From Clostridia bacterium (GTDB taxonomy: Bacteria; Bacillota_A; Clostridia; Oscillospirales; CAG-272): DNA of 6,738 nucleotides. Below are positions 5,658 through 6,738 of the stretch, piece by piece. Positions within the stretch are counted from its first letter, which is position 1. Each line of letters opens with the position of its first letter. The DNA lies in assembly GCA_017500625.1 (NCBI GenBank), contig JAFVYX010000003.1:1-6738 (forward strand), written 5' to 3'. Under the pieces are notes generated by a model that was not told the DNA's origin, did no database searches, and saw only the letters and a program-made list of their open reading frames with translations. A program made the position numbers and the translations under genes.

Positions 5658-6247
5658 GCGAAAGCGTTTTCTCTACCGAATTTATTGATGTTTCCGTGGT
5701 TCTGGCCTCGGCGTCGCCCCGCCGCCGCGAGTTACTGTCCGCGATGGGCATCGCCTTTTCCGTCCTCATCAGCGAGGCCGACGAATCTCTGCCTGCGGGC
5801 ACGCCGCCCGCCGAGGGAGTCCTGACGGTGGCCCGCCGCAAGGCCGAGGCGGTATGCCCCCTTGTGCCCGAGGCGCTGGTGATCGCCGCCGATACCACGG
5901 TCGATCTTGACGGCACCTCGCTCGGCAAGCCGCACAGCGAGGCCGAGGCGAGGGCGATGCTCCGCGCGCTGTCGGGCAAGACGCACCACGTGCATACGGG
6001 AGTGTGCGTCGCTTACCGCGGCCGCGTCCTTTCGGCCGCCGAGACCACCGCCGTGACCTTCCGCCGGCTTACCGACGGCGAGATCGCCGCCTACGTGGCA
6101 ACGGGCGAGCCGATGGACAAGGCGGGCGCCTACGGCATTCAGGGGCTTGGCGGAGCGCTGGTCGACGCCACCGAGGGTGAGTTTGACAACGTGGTGGGCC
6201 TCCCCTGCCGTCTTGTCGCGCGCCTTTGCCGCGAGGTGATCGCATGA
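5654..6247 (+). CDS. maf: Maf-family nucleoside triphosphate pyrophosphatase
   Basis: Maf proteins hydrolyse non-canonical or excess nucleoside triphosphates (dTTP, UTP, modified pyrimidines) to the monophosphate and have been linked to septum inhibition. The 197-aa product has normal family length. Motifs are VLASASPRRRELL (16-28) for phosphate binding, the Lys in RRKAE (61-65), VIAADTTV (76-83) with the catalytic Asp80, LGKP (90-93), and GEPMDKAGAYGIQG (151-164) with Lys156 and Gln163. The GEPMDKAGAYGIQG form is typical of the dTTP/UTP-preferring (YhdE-like) group. About 14 extra residues precede the usual start of the fold. The ATG at 5654 overlaps the U32 stop as ATGA and lacks a strong ribosome binding site, so translation is likely coupled. 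The 3' end overlaps nth the same way. Confidence 0.95.
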   Translation: MSESVFSTEFIDVSVVLASASPRRRELLSAMGIAFSVLISEADESLPAGTPPAEGVLTVARRKAEAVCPLVPEALVIAADTTVDLDGTSLGKPHSEAEARAMLRALSGKTHHVHTGVCVAYRGRVLSAAETTAVTFRRLTDGEIAAYVATGEPMDKAGAYGIQGLGGALVDATEGEFDNVVGLPCRLVARLCREVIA

Positions 6248-6738
6248 AGCGCGAGGACACCGTGAAGGAGCAAGCCGCCGTACAGAAAGCGGCGAGCGGC
6301 GCAAGAGCCGCCACTAAGGCAAAAGCGAGATCCAACGTCAAAGCCGTTAAAGCCGCCAAAGCCGCCGCAAAGGGGGCCAAAGCCTCTGCCGAGATGCCGA
6401 TGACCGTCAATGGACCAACGGCGAAAAAAGCCACCGCAGGAGCGAGCACGGCCAAGGGCGAGAGCCACGCCGAGGCCCGTCGCCGCGCCGAGGCGATCGC
6501 GGCGCTGCTTCGCGAGCGGTATCCCGTCGCCGAGTGCGCCCTGCACTACGGGGGCGATGCGTGGCGCCTGCTCGTGATGGGGCGCCTTTCGGCGCAATGC
6601 ACCGATGCCCGTGTGAACGAGGTGGCGGTGCCCCTCTTTGCCCGCTATCCGAACGCCGCCGCGATGGCCGAGGCCGATCCCGCAGAGCTTGAGGCGATCG
6701 TGCGGCCGTGCGGCCTTTTCCGTACCAAGGCCCGCGAC
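6244..6738 (+). CDS. nth: Endonuclease III with a Lys/Ala-rich N-terminal tail, cut by window edge
   Basis: Endonuclease III is a DNA glycosylase/AP lyase of base-excision repair, acting on oxidised pyrimidines. The 165 visible residues hold an N-terminal extension and the start of the HhH-GPD fold. Residues 77-165 match the family: ARRRAEAIAALLRERYP (78-94), WRLLVMGRLSAQCTDARVN (107-125) corresponding to the LLSAQ-x-TD-x-x-VN signature, and CGLFRTKARD (156-165). The catalytic Lys and Asp, the helix-hairpin-helix and the [4Fe-4S] cysteines lie past the edge. Residues 1-75 are not part of the normal enzyme: they are about half Lys and Ala with AVKAAKAAAKGAKA (34-47), like histone H1 or HU tails. 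The start at 6244 overlaps the maf stop as ATGA and follows GAGGTGA. A later start at 6394 would remove most of the tail but has no ribosome binding site. Confidence 0.93.
   Translation, partial: MKREDTVKEQAAVQKAASGARAATKAKARSNVKAVKAAKAAAKGAKASAEMPMTVNGPTAKKATAGASTAKGESHAEARRRAEAIAALLRERYPVAECALHYGGDAWRLLVMGRLSAQCTDARVNEVAVPLFARYPNAAAMAEADPAELEAIVRPCGLFRTKARD
6340..6384 (+). repeat. Short AAAGCCGCC-type repeat coding the Nth tail
   Basis: Three tandem 9-base units (AAAGCCGTT, then AAAGCCGCC twice, 6340-6366) are followed by looser copies ending in AAAGCC (6379-6384). They encode the KAV/KAA/KAA run of the endonuclease III tail. Slippage or codon-level duplication could expand or contract the tail. 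Confidence 0.5.

Overview
The window is a GC-rich (about 60%), densely coding bacterial chromosome segment. Strong AGGAGG-type ribosome binding sites, sigma-A promoters, 4-bp start/stop overlaps and protein families typical of anaerobic Firmicutes (a GH4 glycosidase, an SH3b/C39-like secreted protein, a long U32 protein) suggest a Clostridia-class, probably gut-associated organism (Oscillospirales or Christensenellales-like). This placement is inferred from style and gene content only. No rRNA, tRNA, insertion sequence or CRISPR array was seen, and no gene-free stretch exceeds 300 bases.

Layout from left to right. At 1-536 (minus) lies the N-terminal part of a family 4 glycoside hydrolase, driven by a perfect-consensus promoter (TTGACA, 17 bp, TATAAT) with a leftward terminator hairpin just upstream. 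Divergent to it, 773-1738 (plus) encodes a secreted protein with two SH3b domains and a C39-like cysteine peptidase domain, with its own promoter and a hairpin-rich leader. A bidirectional terminator (1765-1790) separates it from a convergent minus-strand operon. That operon holds a two-helix membrane protein of unassigned function (2880-3413) and a tRNA-dihydrouridine synthase (1912-2883), coupled by a GTGA overlap. Between the dus stop and the terminator is a small array of three different perfect hairpins joined by an 8-base linker, the most unusual feature here.

From 3585 to the right edge runs a plus-strand operon: a 690-aa U32 (RlhA/TrhP-like) protein, a Maf nucleotide pyrophosphatase, and the start of endonuclease III (nth), each joined by an ATGA overlap. 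Its promoter and that of the minus operon overlap face to face, with predicted start sites only a few bases apart.

Functionally the right half is housekeeping: RNA modification (U32, Dus), nucleotide-pool sanitation (Maf) and base-excision repair (Nth). The left half concerns sugar metabolism and the cell surface. The endonuclease III carries an unusual lysine/alanine-rich N-terminal tail. I found no clear new multi-gene system. The best candidates for undescribed biology are the hairpin array, the tailed Nth and the overlapping promoter pair.
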